64,000 bases of DNA from DATAJX01 sp964601735 (GTDB lineage Bacteria; Pseudomonadota; Alphaproteobacteria; UBA2136; UBA6156): positions 105,771 through 169,770 of the forward strand of contig CAZROO010000001.1 of NCBI GenBank assembly GCA_964601735.1. The letters are read 5' to 3'. Positions 54,785 to 64,000 of this stretch are shown piece by piece. Under the pieces are notes generated by a model. It was not told the DNA's origin. It searched no databases and saw nothing but the letters and a program-made list of their open reading frames with translations. The translations under genes were made by a program, and so were the position numbers. How positions within the stretch are numbered: position 1 is the first letter of the stretch; the number at the start of each line of letters is the position of its first letter.

Positions 54785-56170
54785 ATGAATTTTAGCGAAG
54801 GGCGGGCTAAGCTGCCCCCCGTGGATAAGCGTGGGGGCCAGTCAAGCGTAAGCACATCGCGCAAGAGAGTGGTGTGGGCTGTGGTGGCCGTGGTGCTTGT
54901 GGCGGGTGGTTATTACCTGTTTACCCACAAGCCCACGTTAACCGCCGAGCAGCATGGTTTCCGTGGTGGCCGTGGCGCGGCCGGTACTGTGGGTGTAAGC
55001 CAGGTAACCAGCGGTGACGTGCAGGTGATGCTGACCGAGCTGGGCACCATGACGCCCGCCGCCACCGCCACCGTGCACAGCCGGGTGGACGGCCAGTTGA
55101 TGAAGCTGAACTTTCGGGACGGCCAGATGGTGAAGCAGGGCGACGTGCTGGCCGAGCTGGATGCTCGACCCTATCAGGCCCAGCTGTTGCAGGCGCAAGG
55201 TCAACTGACGCGCGACCAAGCGTTGCTGGCGAATGCCAGGATTGACCTGGATCGCTTCCAGATTTTGTTTGCGCAAGACTCGATTGCCAAACAGCAGCTC
55301 GATGCCCAGGCCTCGCTGGTCAAACAGTACGAAGGCGCGGTGCTGAGCGACCAGGGCGCCGTGGCCAATGCCAAACTGCAAATTACCTACAGTAAGGTGC
55401 AGGCGCCGATTAGCGGCCGCGCGGGGATTCATCAGGTCGATTTGGGTAACATCGTGCATGCTGGTGACACCAACGGCATTGTGGTGATTACCCAGTTGCA
55501 GCCGATTCAGGCGGTGTTTGCGGTGCCGGAAAATAACATTCCCGCCATCATGCAGTTGATGGGCGGCAACCAGGGTGGTGAAGGGGGTGGCGACGTGAGC
55601 GGTACCGTGGTGCCCCAAATGGTTCCAGTGGCGGCGTTCGACCGCGACGACAAGGTGCAACTGGCCTTGGGCCGTCTGACGGCGGTGGACAACCAGGTGG
55701 ATACCACCACCGGTACGGTCAAGCTGCAGGCGTTGTTCGACAATGCCGACAACAAGCTGTTCGCCAACCAGTTCGTGAACATCCACCTGACCTTGCAGAA
55801 TATTCAGAACGCCTTGCTTGTGCCGACTGCCGCCGTGCAGCGCGGTCCGCAGGGCACCTTTGTGTGGGTGGTGGAGAACGGCGTGGTACACCAGCGTAAC
55901 GTGACCACCGGCCCGGCGCAGGATGCCAGTGATGGTGGGGGCACCAGCATCACCAGCGGCCTGCAACTGGGCGAGACCGTGGTGGTGGATGGTACCGACC
56001 GGCTGAAGGATGGCGCCAAGGTGAGCGTGGTCAATCGCGGCATCTCCGGTACCATGCCAGTGCCGGATGGCAATCAGGTATCCGGCACTGCTCCCGATGC
56101 TGCGCCGGTGAGCGGCACACACGGATGGCGCCACCGCCGCGGCAACGCCTCTGCGCCGCAGCAAGAGTAG
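54785..56170 (+). CDS. mdtA: RND efflux periplasmic adaptor (MdtA/HlyD type)
   Basis: 461 residues. An N-terminal membrane anchor (VVWAVVAVVLVAGGYYLF) is followed by the lipoyl/barrel-sandwich half TVHSRVDGQLMKLNFRDGQMVKQGDVLAEL (in part), a coiled-coil hairpin with TRDQALLANARIDLDRFQ, the second lipoyl half KVQAPISGRAGIHQVDLGN and beta-barrel domains. GTVKLQALFDNADNKLFANQFV (in part) and LLVPTAAVQRGPQGTFVWVV are typical of MdtA/MuxA. It joins the inner-membrane pump to the outer channel. It heads a four-gene operon with gaps of 6, 10 and 18 bp. Confidence 0.92.
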   Translation: MNFSEGRAKLPPVDKRGGQSSVSTSRKRVVWAVVAVVLVAGGYYLFTHKPTLTAEQHGFRGGRGAAGTVGVSQVTSGDVQVMLTELGTMTPAATATVHSRVDGQLMKLNFRDGQMVKQGDVLAELDARPYQAQLLQAQGQLTRDQALLANARIDLDRFQILFAQDSIAKQQLDAQASLVKQYEGAVLSDQGAVANAKLQITYSKVQAPISGRAGIHQVDLGNIVHAGDTNGIVVITQLQPIQAVFAVPENNIPAIMQLMGGNQGGEGGGDVSGTVVPQMVPVAAFDRDDKVQLALGRLTAVDNQVDTTTGTVKLQALFDNADNKLFANQFVNIHLTLQNIQNALLVPTAAVQRGPQGTFVWVVENGVVHQRNVTTGPAQDASDGGGTSITSGLQLGETVVVDGTDRLKDGAKVSVVNRGISGTMPVPDGNQVSGTAPDAAPVSGTHGWRHRRGNASAPQQE

Positions 56171-56176
56171 GGATGC

Positions 56177-59100
56177 ATGAATCCGTCCCGGCTCTTTATC
56201 CTCCGCCCGGTGGCCACAAGTTTATTGATGGTGGCCATTTTGCTGGCGGGCATCATGGCCTACAGACAAATGCCGCTCGCAGCGTTACCGGAGGTGGATT
56301 ACCCCACCATCCAGGTGGTGACGCTGTACCCCGGCGCCAGCCCCGAGGTGATAACCAGCAACGTAACTGCGCCGCTGGAAACTCAGTTTGGCCAGATGCC
56401 CGGGTTGAACCAGATGCTCTCCACCAGCAGTGGCGGCGCCTCTGTCATTACGTTGCAGTTTACGCTTAGCCTGAGTTTGGATGTGGCCGAGCAGGAAGTG
56501 CAGGCTGCCATTAATGCCGCAGGCAACTTCTTGCCCACCGACCTGCCGACGCCGCCGATTTACAGCAAGGTTAACCCCGCCGACACGCCGATTATGACGC
56601 TGGCCGTCACCAGCAAAAACATGCCACTGCCGCAGGTGGAAGATCTGGTGGATACGCGGCTGGCGCAAAAGCTTTCGCAATTGCCGGGCGTAGGTCTGGT
56701 GAGCATCAATGGCGGCCAGCGGCCGGCAGTGCGCATCCAGGCGAACCCCACCGCGCTGGCCAGCTACGGCCTGAGCATGGACGATTTGCGCAATGCCGTG
56801 ACCGGTGCCAACGTCAACGGCGCCAAGGGTAGTTTTGACGGCCCCATGCAGGCCAGCACCATTGACGCCAACGACCAGATTAAATCGGCCGCTGAGTATA
56901 CCCAGGTGATTATCGCCTTTAAAAACGGCGCACCGGTGCGGCTGGGCGATGTGGCCGATGTAATTGACGGTGCCGAGAATGTGCATCTGGGCGCCTGGGC
57001 GGGTACCGCCGCAGGCAAAAACACGCCGGCCACCCATACCGCCGCCATCATCGTCAACGTTCAGCGCCAGCCAAGCGCCAACGTCATCCAGGTGGTGAAC
57101 GGTATCAACGAACTACTGCCCAAACTGCGAAATACCATGCCCGGCGGTGTGGACGTGACTGTGCTTTCCGATCGCACCACCACCATCCGCGCCAGCGTGA
57201 ACGACGTGAAATTCGAACTGGCCTTGGCAGTGGCCCTGGTGGTGATGGTGATTTTCCTGTTCCTGCGCAGTTGGCCTGCCACCTTCATTCCCGGTGTGGC
57301 GGTGCCGCTGTCGCTCGTTGGCACCTTTGGCGTGATTTATTTGTGTGGTTTCAGCATCAACAATCTGACACTGATGGCACTTACCATCGCCACCGGCTTC
57401 GTCGTCGACGACGCCATTGTGATGATTGAGAACATCTCCCGCTACATCGAGGAAGGCGAAAAACCGATGCAGGCGGCCCTAAAAGGCGCGCAGCAGATCG
57501 GTTTCACCATCATCTCTCTCACCTTCTCGCTTATCGCCGTTTTGATTCCGTTGCTGTTCATGGGCGACGTGGTGGGACGGCTGTTCCGCGAGTTCGCCAT
57601 TACGCTGGCGGTGTCGATTCTGATCTCGGCTTTTGTGAGTTTGACCCTGACGCCGATGATGTGCGCGCGGATTTTGAAGCATGTGCCCGAAGAAAAACAA
57701 GGCAGGTTCTACCACCAGGCCGGGGCTTTCTTCGATAACATCATTGAGCGCTACGGTGTAGCGCTGAAATGGGTGCTGGATCGCCAGAAGCTGACGCTGC
57801 TGGTGGCGCTGGGCACGTTTGTGCTGACGGTACTGCTTTACGTTATCGTGCCCAAAGGGTTTTTCCCGGTTCAGGACACCGGGCAGATTCAGGTGATTGT
57901 GGATGCGCCGCAGTCCAGCTCGTATGCCGCAATGGCCAAGCGGCAAGAACAGGTGGCCGATGTCATTCTGGCCGATAAGGCGGTGAAAAGCCTGTCGTCC
58001 TTCATTGGTGTGGATGGCACCAACGCCACGCTCAATAGCGGCCGCATGCTGGTGAACCTGAAGCCGCACGGCGAGCGCGACAACGTGCAGGCGGTGATTC
58101 GCGGCCTGCAGGAAAGCCTGAGCCATCTGTCCGGCGTGCAGGTGTACATGCAGCCGGTGCAGGACATCACTATTGAGGATCGTATCAGCCGCACGCAGTA
58201 CCAGATGAGCGTGCAGGACCCTGACCCCGCCGAGCTTGCCGAATGGGTGCCCAAACTGGTGGACAAGCTGAAAGCCCTGCCGGAGGTGACTGACGTGGCC
58301 AGCGACCTGCAAACCAATGGCTTGCAGGCTTACGTCAACGTCAACCGCGATGTGGCCGGGCGGTTGGGCGTGACCATGGCGGCGGTGGATAGCGCACTGT
58401 ACAATGCCTTTGGCCAGCGGCTGATAAGCACCATCTTCACCGAGGCCAACCAGTACCGCGTGGTGCTGGAGGTAAAGCCTCAGTTTGGCAATGGCCCGGC
58501 GGCGCTCAATAATATTTACGTGGGCAGCAGCAATGGCACCCAGGTGCCGCTCTCTGCCTTTGCCAAAATCGAGGAACGGACGGTGTCGCTCTCCGTCAGC
58601 CACCTCGGGCAATTCCCGGCGGCGACGGTGTCGTTCAACTTGGCGCAGGGCAGTTCGCTGGGCAAGGCGACTGCGGCGATGACCCAGGCGCAGAAAGACA
58701 TCAACGCGCCTGCCGCGCTGCAAATCACCTTCCAGGGTGCGGCTGCGGCTTTCCAGGCCAGTCTCACCAACACGCTGCTGCTGATTCTGGCCGCGGTTGT
58801 AACGATGTACATCGTGCTGGGCGTGCTTTACGAAAGTTACATTCACCCGGTAACCATCCTGTCCACCCTGCCCAGTGCGGGCGTGGGCGCGCTGCTGGCC
58901 TTGTTGTTGAGCGGCAACGACCTCGATATCATCGCTATCATTGGCATCATCCTGCTCATTGGGATTGTGAAGAAAAACGCCATCATGATGGTGGACTTTG
59001 CGCTGGAGGCCGAACGCGTGCAGGGCCTGCTGCCGCGTGAGGCGATTTACCAGGCTTGCCTGCTGCGCTTTCGGCCGATTCTGATGACCACCATGGCGGC

Positions 59101-59371
59101 GCTGCTGGGGGCGTTGCCACTGATGATTGGCACGGGTGTGGGTTCCGAGTTGCGCCACCCGCTGGGCATCACGATGGTGGGCGGGTTGCTGGTGAGCCAG
59201 TTACTGACGCTGTTCACCACGCCGGTGATTTACCTGGGCTTTGAAAGGCTGGGCAAGCGTATGGCCGGGTGGCGGCATAAGCGTCTGGGCATGAACCCGG
59301 ACCCGGAGATTCAAGGGGCCGCCATCAACATGCCGGATATGCCGCCGCCATTGAAAGGCAAGCGCAAGTGA
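56177..59371 (+). CDS. mdtB: RND multidrug efflux permease, MdtB type
   Basis: 1064 residues, 12 membrane helices and two large periplasmic loops. It begins NPSRLFILRPVATSLLMVAI. The proton-relay pair is present as GFVVDDAIVMIENISRYIE in TM4, and KKNAIMMVDFALEAER in TM10-11 is typical. Two different RND permeases side by side, both of the MdtB/C (MuxB/C) subgroup, indicate a heteromultimeric pump. Substrates in known systems include bile salts, novobiocin and other amphiphiles; those here are unknown. It sits 6 bp after the adaptor. Confidence 0.93.
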   Translation: MNPSRLFILRPVATSLLMVAILLAGIMAYRQMPLAALPEVDYPTIQVVTLYPGASPEVITSNVTAPLETQFGQMPGLNQMLSTSSGGASVITLQFTLSLSLDVAEQEVQAAINAAGNFLPTDLPTPPIYSKVNPADTPIMTLAVTSKNMPLPQVEDLVDTRLAQKLSQLPGVGLVSINGGQRPAVRIQANPTALASYGLSMDDLRNAVTGANVNGAKGSFDGPMQASTIDANDQIKSAAEYTQVIIAFKNGAPVRLGDVADVIDGAENVHLGAWAGTAAGKNTPATHTAAIIVNVQRQPSANVIQVVNGINELLPKLRNTMPGGVDVTVLSDRTTTIRASVNDVKFELALAVALVVMVIFLFLRSWPATFIPGVAVPLSLVGTFGVIYLCGFSINNLTLMALTIATGFVVDDAIVMIENISRYIEEGEKPMQAALKGAQQIGFTIISLTFSLIAVLIPLLFMGDVVGRLFREFAITLAVSILISAFVSLTLTPMMCARILKHVPEEKQGRFYHQAGAFFDNIIERYGVALKWVLDRQKLTLLVALGTFVLTVLLYVIVPKGFFPVQDTGQIQVIVDAPQSSSYAAMAKRQEQVADVILADKAVKSLSSFIGVDGTNATLNSGRMLVNLKPHGERDNVQAVIRGLQESLSHLSGVQVYMQPVQDITIEDRISRTQYQMSVQDPDPAELAEWVPKLVDKLKALPEVTDVASDLQTNGLQAYVNVNRDVAGRLGVTMAAVDSALYNAFGQRLISTIFTEANQYRVVLEVKPQFGNGPAALNNIYVGSSNGTQVPLSAFAKIEERTVSLSVSHLGQFPAATVSFNLAQGSSLGKATAAMTQAQKDINAPAALQITFQGAAAAFQASLTNTLLLILAAVVTMYIVLGVLYESYIHPVTILSTLPSAGVGALLALLLSGNDLDIIAIIGIILLIGIVKKNAIMMVDFALEAERVQGLLPREAIYQACLLRFRPILMTTMAALLGALPLMIGTGVGSELRHPLGITMVGGLLVSQLLTLFTTPVIYLGFERLGKRMAGWRHKRLGMNPDPEIQGAAINMPDMPPPLKGKRK

Positions 59372-59381
59372 GCCAGAAGTC

Positions 59382-62300
59382 ATGAGCATCTCAAGGCCAT
59401 TTGTGCACCGGCCTGTGGCCACCAGCCTGCTGGCGCTGGGGGTGATTCTGGCGGGAGCCGTCAGTTATTTTCTTCTCCCGGTTAGCCCGTTGCCGGAAGT
59501 GGATTTCCCCACCATCTCAGTCCAGGCCAGTTTGCCCGGCGCCAGCCCCGACACCATGGCTGCTACCGTGGCCACGCCACTAGAACGCGCGCTGGGCCGG
59601 ATTGCCGACGTGACCGAAATGACCAGCAGCAGCTCGCAGGGCAGCACGCGGGTGACGCTGCAATTCGGGCTGAACCGCGACATTAATGGCGCGGCGCGGG
59701 ACGTGCAGGCGGCCATCAACGCCGCGCGCAGCCTGCTGCCTAGCGGCATGCCGAGTAATCCGACCTACCGCAAGGTGAACCCTGCCGATGCGCCGATTAT
59801 GATTATGGCGCTGACTTCCAATGTTGTCGGTAAGGCCAAGATGTATGACGCCGCCAGCACCGTCCTGGCGCAAAAGCTGGCACAGGTGGAAGGTATCGGG
59901 CAGGTGACGGTGGGTGGGGGCTCTCTGCCCGCCGTGCGGGTGGAATTGAACCCCAATGCATTGAATCACTACGGCATCGGGCTGGAAGGCGTGCGTACCG
60001 CGCTTTCGGCCGCCAACGCCAATAAGGCCAAGGGTGCGCTGGAGAACGGGGAGCATCGCTGGCAGATTTACGGCAACGACCAGGCCAATCGTGCCATCGA
60101 TTACCAGCCGCTGATTATCGCTTACAAAAACGGTTCGGTGGTGCGCCTGCGCGACGTGGCCGAGGTGACCGACTCGGTAACCGATATCCGAAACGCAGGT
60201 ATGGCCAACGGCGTAGCCGCAGTGCTCATCATCATGTTCAAGCAGCCGGGGGCCAACGTCATCAGCACGGTCGACCGGGTGAATGCATTGCTGCCGGCGT
60301 TGCGCGCCGCCCTGGGCAAGGACATCGAGCTTTCCATCATGATGGACCGCACGCCCACCATTCGTCGCGCGTTGCACGACGTGGAAATGTCGCTGCTCAT
60401 CTCCATCGCGCTGGTGATTGGCGTGGTGTTCGTTTTCCTTCGCAGCGGGCGGGCCACGCTTATTCCCAGCGTGGCGGTGCCGGTGAGCCTGTTGGGTACC
60501 TTTGCAGTCATGTATCTGGGCGGCTTCAGCCTCGATAACCTCTCGCTGATGGCATTGACCGTGGCCACCGGTTTTGTAGTGGATGACGCGATTGTGGTGC
60601 TGGAGAATATCTCCCGCCATATCGAGAACGGCATGAAGCCGTTTGAAGCGGCGCTGAAGGGGGCGGCCGAAGTGGGCTTTACCGTACTGTCGATGAGCCT
60701 GTCGCTGGTGGCGGTGTTTTTGCCGATTCTGCTGATGGGTGGGATTGTGGGCCGCCTGTTCCGCGAGTTTGCGGTGGTGCTGAGCGCTGCCATCGGCGTG
60801 AGCCTGCTGGTGAGCCTGACCGTCACGCCGATGATGTGCTCGCGCTTGCTGAAGAATGAAAAAAACCGCAAACACGGTCGCATATACCGCGCCAGCGAGC
60901 GTGTGTTCAATGCCATGCAACAGGGCTACAGCCGCACGCTGCATTGGGCACTGGATAACGGCCCGCTGGTGTTGATGGTGCTGCTGGCGACCATTGCCCT
61001 TAACGTTTACCTGTACATAATTGTGCCCAAGGGTTTCTTCCCCAGCCAGGATACCGGACGCATCATGGGGAATATCCGTGGCGACCAGAGCATTTCATTC
61101 CAGGCCATGAGTCAGAAGCTGTCCGATTTCATGCGGATTGTGAGGGGGAATCCGGCAGTGGAAAACGTGGTGGGTTTTACCGGCGGCGGCCAGCGTAACA
61201 GCGGAAATATGTTCATTTCGCTTAAGCCGTTGAGCGAGCGAAAGGCCAGCGCCGACGAGGTCATTAACCAATTGCGCGGCAAGCTGGAAAAGGAACCCGG
61301 CGCACGGTTGACGTTGCAAAGCTCGCAGGATATCCGCGTCGGGGGGCGAAGTGGCGGGGCTTCGTACCAGTACACGTTGCAGGATGATGATTTGGCCGAA
61401 CTCCGGGCTTGGGCCCCCAAGGTTTCCGCCGCCATGCAAAAAATGCCCGAACTGGCCGATGTGAACAGCGACCAGCAGGACGGCGGATTGCAAACCAGCC
61501 TGATTTTCAACCGGGACGTGATGAGCCGCCTGGGCCTGAGTCCCTCACAGGTGGATAGCGTGCTGAACGATGCCTTTGGGCAGCGTCAGGTCAGCACCAT
61601 TTATAATCCGCTCAACCAGTACCATGTGGTCATGGAAGTGGCGCCGCAGTACTGGCAAAGTCCGGCAGATTTGAAGAACACGTACGTGACCGTTAGCAAT
61701 ACGCTGATTCCGCTTTCCGCCTTCAGCAGTTACGCATCCACTAAAACCCCCTTGGCGGTGAACCATCAAGGCCAGTTTGCCGCCACCACCATTTCGTTCA
61801 ATCTGGCGGAGGGGACCTCACTGGAGGGTGCCACCAAGGCCATTAACGAGATGTTCGGCAAAATCGGCGCTCCCACCAGCCTGCACGGCAGCTTCCAGGG
61901 TACGGCCAGGGCGTTTCAGGAATCGCTCGACAGCGAGCCGGTGTTGATACTGGCCGCATTGGTCACAATCTATATTGTGCTAGGGATGCTCTACGAGAGC
62001 TACATCCACCCCATCACCATTCTTTCCACCTTGCCAAGCGCGGGGGTGGGCGCGCTGCTGGCTCTGCTGGCCTTTAAAATCGACTTCACCATCATCGCGC
62101 TTATCGGGGTGATCCTGCTCATCGGGATTGTGAAGAAAAACGCGATCATGATGATCGACTTTGCGATTGCTGCCGAGCGCGACGAGGGGTTGGACTCGAA
62201 GGAAGCGATTTTCAAGGCCTGCCAGTTGCGCTTCAGGCCCATCATGATGACTACCATGGCCGCGCTGCTGGGCGCCCTGCCGCTGGCGCTGGGCACGGGG

Positions 62301-62480
62301 AACGGGGCGGAATTCCGCCAGCCGCTGGGTATCTCGATTGTCGGTGGCTTGATTGTGAGCCAGTTGCTGACACTCTACACCACGCCGGTGGTCTACTTGT
62401 ACTTTGACCATTTGCACCTGTGGTGGCAGCGCCGCCGCGGCAAAAATCAGGCCGCGCGGCTGGCACGCAACCCGGTTTAA
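59382..62480 (+). CDS. mdtC: RND multidrug efflux permease, MdtC type
   Basis: 1032 residues. It starts SISRPFVHRPVATSLLALGVI (in part), with the LLPVSPLPEVDFPTISVQASLPG segment of MdtC-type pumps. The Asp pair in TM4 is in GFVVDDAIVVLENISRHIENG, and GIVKKNAIMMIDFAIAAERDEG occurs near the end. It pairs with the preceding permease in a B2C-like trimer in known systems. It begins 10 bp after it and is followed 18 bp later by the outer-membrane channel. Confidence 0.93.
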   Translation: MSISRPFVHRPVATSLLALGVILAGAVSYFLLPVSPLPEVDFPTISVQASLPGASPDTMAATVATPLERALGRIADVTEMTSSSSQGSTRVTLQFGLNRDINGAARDVQAAINAARSLLPSGMPSNPTYRKVNPADAPIMIMALTSNVVGKAKMYDAASTVLAQKLAQVEGIGQVTVGGGSLPAVRVELNPNALNHYGIGLEGVRTALSAANANKAKGALENGEHRWQIYGNDQANRAIDYQPLIIAYKNGSVVRLRDVAEVTDSVTDIRNAGMANGVAAVLIIMFKQPGANVISTVDRVNALLPALRAALGKDIELSIMMDRTPTIRRALHDVEMSLLISIALVIGVVFVFLRSGRATLIPSVAVPVSLLGTFAVMYLGGFSLDNLSLMALTVATGFVVDDAIVVLENISRHIENGMKPFEAALKGAAEVGFTVLSMSLSLVAVFLPILLMGGIVGRLFREFAVVLSAAIGVSLLVSLTVTPMMCSRLLKNEKNRKHGRIYRASERVFNAMQQGYSRTLHWALDNGPLVLMVLLATIALNVYLYIIVPKGFFPSQDTGRIMGNIRGDQSISFQAMSQKLSDFMRIVRGNPAVENVVGFTGGGQRNSGNMFISLKPLSERKASADEVINQLRGKLEKEPGARLTLQSSQDIRVGGRSGGASYQYTLQDDDLAELRAWAPKVSAAMQKMPELADVNSDQQDGGLQTSLIFNRDVMSRLGLSPSQVDSVLNDAFGQRQVSTIYNPLNQYHVVMEVAPQYWQSPADLKNTYVTVSNTLIPLSAFSSYASTKTPLAVNHQGQFAATTISFNLAEGTSLEGATKAINEMFGKIGAPTSLHGSFQGTARAFQESLDSEPVLILAALVTIYIVLGMLYESYIHPITILSTLPSAGVGALLALLAFKIDFTIIALIGVILLIGIVKKNAIMMIDFAIAAERDEGLDSKEAIFKACQLRFRPIMMTTMAALLGALPLALGTGNGAEFRQPLGISIVGGLIVSQLLTLYTTPVVYLYFDHLHLWWQRRRGKNQAARLARNPV

Positions 62481-62498
62481 AAGGAGAGGGAAGAATAT

Positions 62499-63980
62499 AT
62501 GAAAGCACACCTGAACCAACACCTTATCCTCGGCTTTCTCGCCGCCAGCGCCTTGGCAGGCTGCTCGGTAGGGCCTGACTACATCCGGCCCAGTGTCGAT
62601 ACGCCCGCGGCGTTCAAGGAAACGCCGGTGAGCCAGACCGTCAGCGTCATTTCCGGCACCGGGGTGGTGTCGTCCGCGGCGCCGTTCCGCGTGGCCCAGC
62701 CCGCCGACAGGGAACAAAAGGGTAACTGGTGGGAAGTGTTTAACGACCCGCAATTGAATGCACTGGTGAGCCAAGTGAGCATCAACAACCAGAACGTCAA
62801 GGTGGCGGAAGCTCAATATCGCCAGGCCCGCGCGCTGGTGCAGGAAGCGCGCGCCGCGTACTTCCCCACCCTCGGCTTGAACGCTAACGGCAGCCGCAGC
62901 CGTAACGGCAGCGTCAACGCCAACGGCACCACAACCGGCAACAGCGGTCCGCGCAATAACTTTAACGTGGGATTGGATGCTAGTTGGGAACTGGATGTGT
63001 GGGGTCGCGTGCGCCGTCAGGTGGAAAGCAACAGCGCCAGCGCCCAGGCCGGCGCCGCCGATTTAGCGGCGGTGACGCTGAGCGCGCAGGCCGAACTGGC
63101 GACCGATTACTTCCAGCTGCGAATTGCCGATGACCAGAAGCGCCTGCTGGATGCGACGGTGAAGGCGTATGAAAAATCGCTGCAAATCACCCAAAACCAG
63201 TATAATGCAGGCATCGTCGGTAAGGCCGACGTTGCTCAGGCGCAGGCGCAACTGGATAGCACCAAGTCGCAGGCGGCGGGCGTGGGTTTGCAGCGGGCCC
63301 AATTGGAGCACGCGATTGCGGTGCTGGTTGGCAAGGCGCCCGCCGAAGTGACAATTACGCCCACTACTACCTCGCTGACCATTCCAGCGATTCCGGTGGC
63401 CGTGCCCAGCGCGTTGCTGGAACGCCGCCCTGACATCGCCGCAGCCGAACGCCGCGCGGCGGCCGCCAACGCCGAAATCGGTGTAGCCAGGGCGGCCTAT
63501 TATCCTGACATCACATTGGGGCTGAGCGGCGGTTTCGAAAGCAGCGTGTTGAGCAAGCTCCTGACCTGGCCCACGCGGTTCTGGAGCGTGGGGCCCAGCT
63601 TGGCGGCCAACCTGTTCAATGGTGGGGCGACTCTGGCGCAGACCAAACAGGCCGAGGCGGTCTACGACACCAGCGTGGCGCAATACCGCCAGACGGTGCT
63701 GACCGGCTTCCAGGAGGTCGAAGATAACCTGGCGGGCGTGCGCATTCTGGGCGAGCAGGCGGGGACACAGGCCCAGGCGGTGGAATCGGCCAACGAACTG
63801 CTGCGTATTGCGCTGAACCAGTACAAGGCCGGCACGGTCAGTTACCTCAACGTGGCCACCGCCCAGAGCAGCGCCTATAGCGCACGCAACACCGCTCTTA
63901 ATATCGAATCCCAACGCTTGGCCTCGGCAGTGGGACTCATCAAGGCCTTGGGTGGGAACTGGGAAGCGCCAACGAAGTAG
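62499..63980 (+). CDS. Outer-membrane efflux lipoprotein (OprM/NodT family)
   Basis: 493 residues, with an AAGGAGAGGG ribosome site. A lipoprotein signal (LILGFLAASALAGC) gives an acylated Cys near residue 21, followed by SVGPDYIRPSVDTPAAF, the usual NodT/OprM start. Two repeated TolC-type halves follow: NWWEVFNDPQLNALVSQ and YRQARALVQEARAAYFP, then VPSALLERRPDIAAAERRAAAANAEIGVARAAYYP (in part). It forms the trimeric channel for the MdtABC-type pump. It is the last gene in the operon and in the window. Confidence 0.92.
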   Translation: MKAHLNQHLILGFLAASALAGCSVGPDYIRPSVDTPAAFKETPVSQTVSVISGTGVVSSAAPFRVAQPADREQKGNWWEVFNDPQLNALVSQVSINNQNVKVAEAQYRQARALVQEARAAYFPTLGLNANGSRSRNGSVNANGTTTGNSGPRNNFNVGLDASWELDVWGRVRRQVESNSASAQAGAADLAAVTLSAQAELATDYFQLRIADDQKRLLDATVKAYEKSLQITQNQYNAGIVGKADVAQAQAQLDSTKSQAAGVGLQRAQLEHAIAVLVGKAPAEVTITPTTTSLTIPAIPVAVPSALLERRPDIAAAERRAAAANAEIGVARAAYYPDITLGLSGGFESSVLSKLLTWPTRFWSVGPSLAANLFNGGATLAQTKQAEAVYDTSVAQYRQTVLTGFQEVEDNLAGVRILGEQAGTQAQAVESANELLRIALNQYKAGTVSYLNVATAQSSAYSARNTALNIESQRLASAVGLIKALGGNWEAPTK

Positions 63981-64000
63981 AAGGAAATAAAACTGGCGGA

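Overview
The window is GC-rich, gene-dense chromosomal DNA from a diderm, aerobic bacterium, most likely a proteobacterium. The evidence is a cytochrome oxidase subunit II and a SURF1-like assembly factor, a four-gene RND efflux operon with an outer-membrane channel, two TpsB-type outer-membrane transporters, MurJ, MutS and IF3/ThrRS. Short palindromic intergenic repeats of the kind common in alphaproteobacteria point to that class, but this is inference. Two runs of exactly 100 N (21646-21745 and 42870-42969) are scaffold gaps of unknown true length. Each one breaks a real gene.

Layout. 1-4137: the end of a type IV secretion/conjugation-like cluster: a TraC/VirB4-like ATPase tail, a Pro/Ala-rich membrane protein with a PilP/GspC-like end, and a NusA-like protein. 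4170-7139 (minus): an AI-2E family permease, an unknown protein and a secreted repeat protein. 7273-12958: a SURF1-like protein, then murJ, mutS and an SNase-like nuclease on the minus strand. 13027-16008: tRNA-Arg(CCT), an unknown protein, and a LysM protein divergent from a peptide/oligopeptide-type solute-binding protein. 16100-22062: infC (apparent ATC start), several tiny proteins with their own terminators, thrS, a prolyl-iminopeptidase-like hydrolase and rsmE.

22117-27443 is the most unusual stretch. A module made of an AT-rich start, an array of structured repeats, a long structured leader and a secreted-protein gene occurs twice in inverted orientation. It brackets three genes: a GT4 glycosyltransferase, an isochorismatase-fold protein without the catalytic Cys, and a lipoprotein. 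The two leaders fold alike and show compensatory base changes. The repeat units resemble small RNAs ending in terminator-like hairpins.

27467-40317: a secreted variable-tail protein, coxB, and a five-gene fatty-acid degradation operon (acyltransferase-hydrolase fusion, acyl-CoA ligase, thiolase, FadN-like bifunctional enzyme, FadE). A paralogue of the secreted protein follows, then a pseudogene scrap of the 4170-5504 family. 40538-52733: a two-partner secretion region with a haemagglutinin-type exoprotein carrying a His-rich 78-bp tandem repeat, its convergent TpsB, a HAD phosphatase, a GT2 glycosyltransferase, a membrane-anchored trehalose-6-phosphate synthase, a second TpsB and two paralogous Asn/Ser-rich exported proteins with a shared promoter element. 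52955-63980: an NnrS protein, a small membrane protein, and an mdtABC-type RND pump with its outer-membrane lipoprotein channel.

A recurring theme is the cell surface: many exported proteins occur as diverged pairs (22117/26898, 27467/39416, 51048/51875, 43535/49286, 4170/40224), which suggests a rapidly diversifying secretome.
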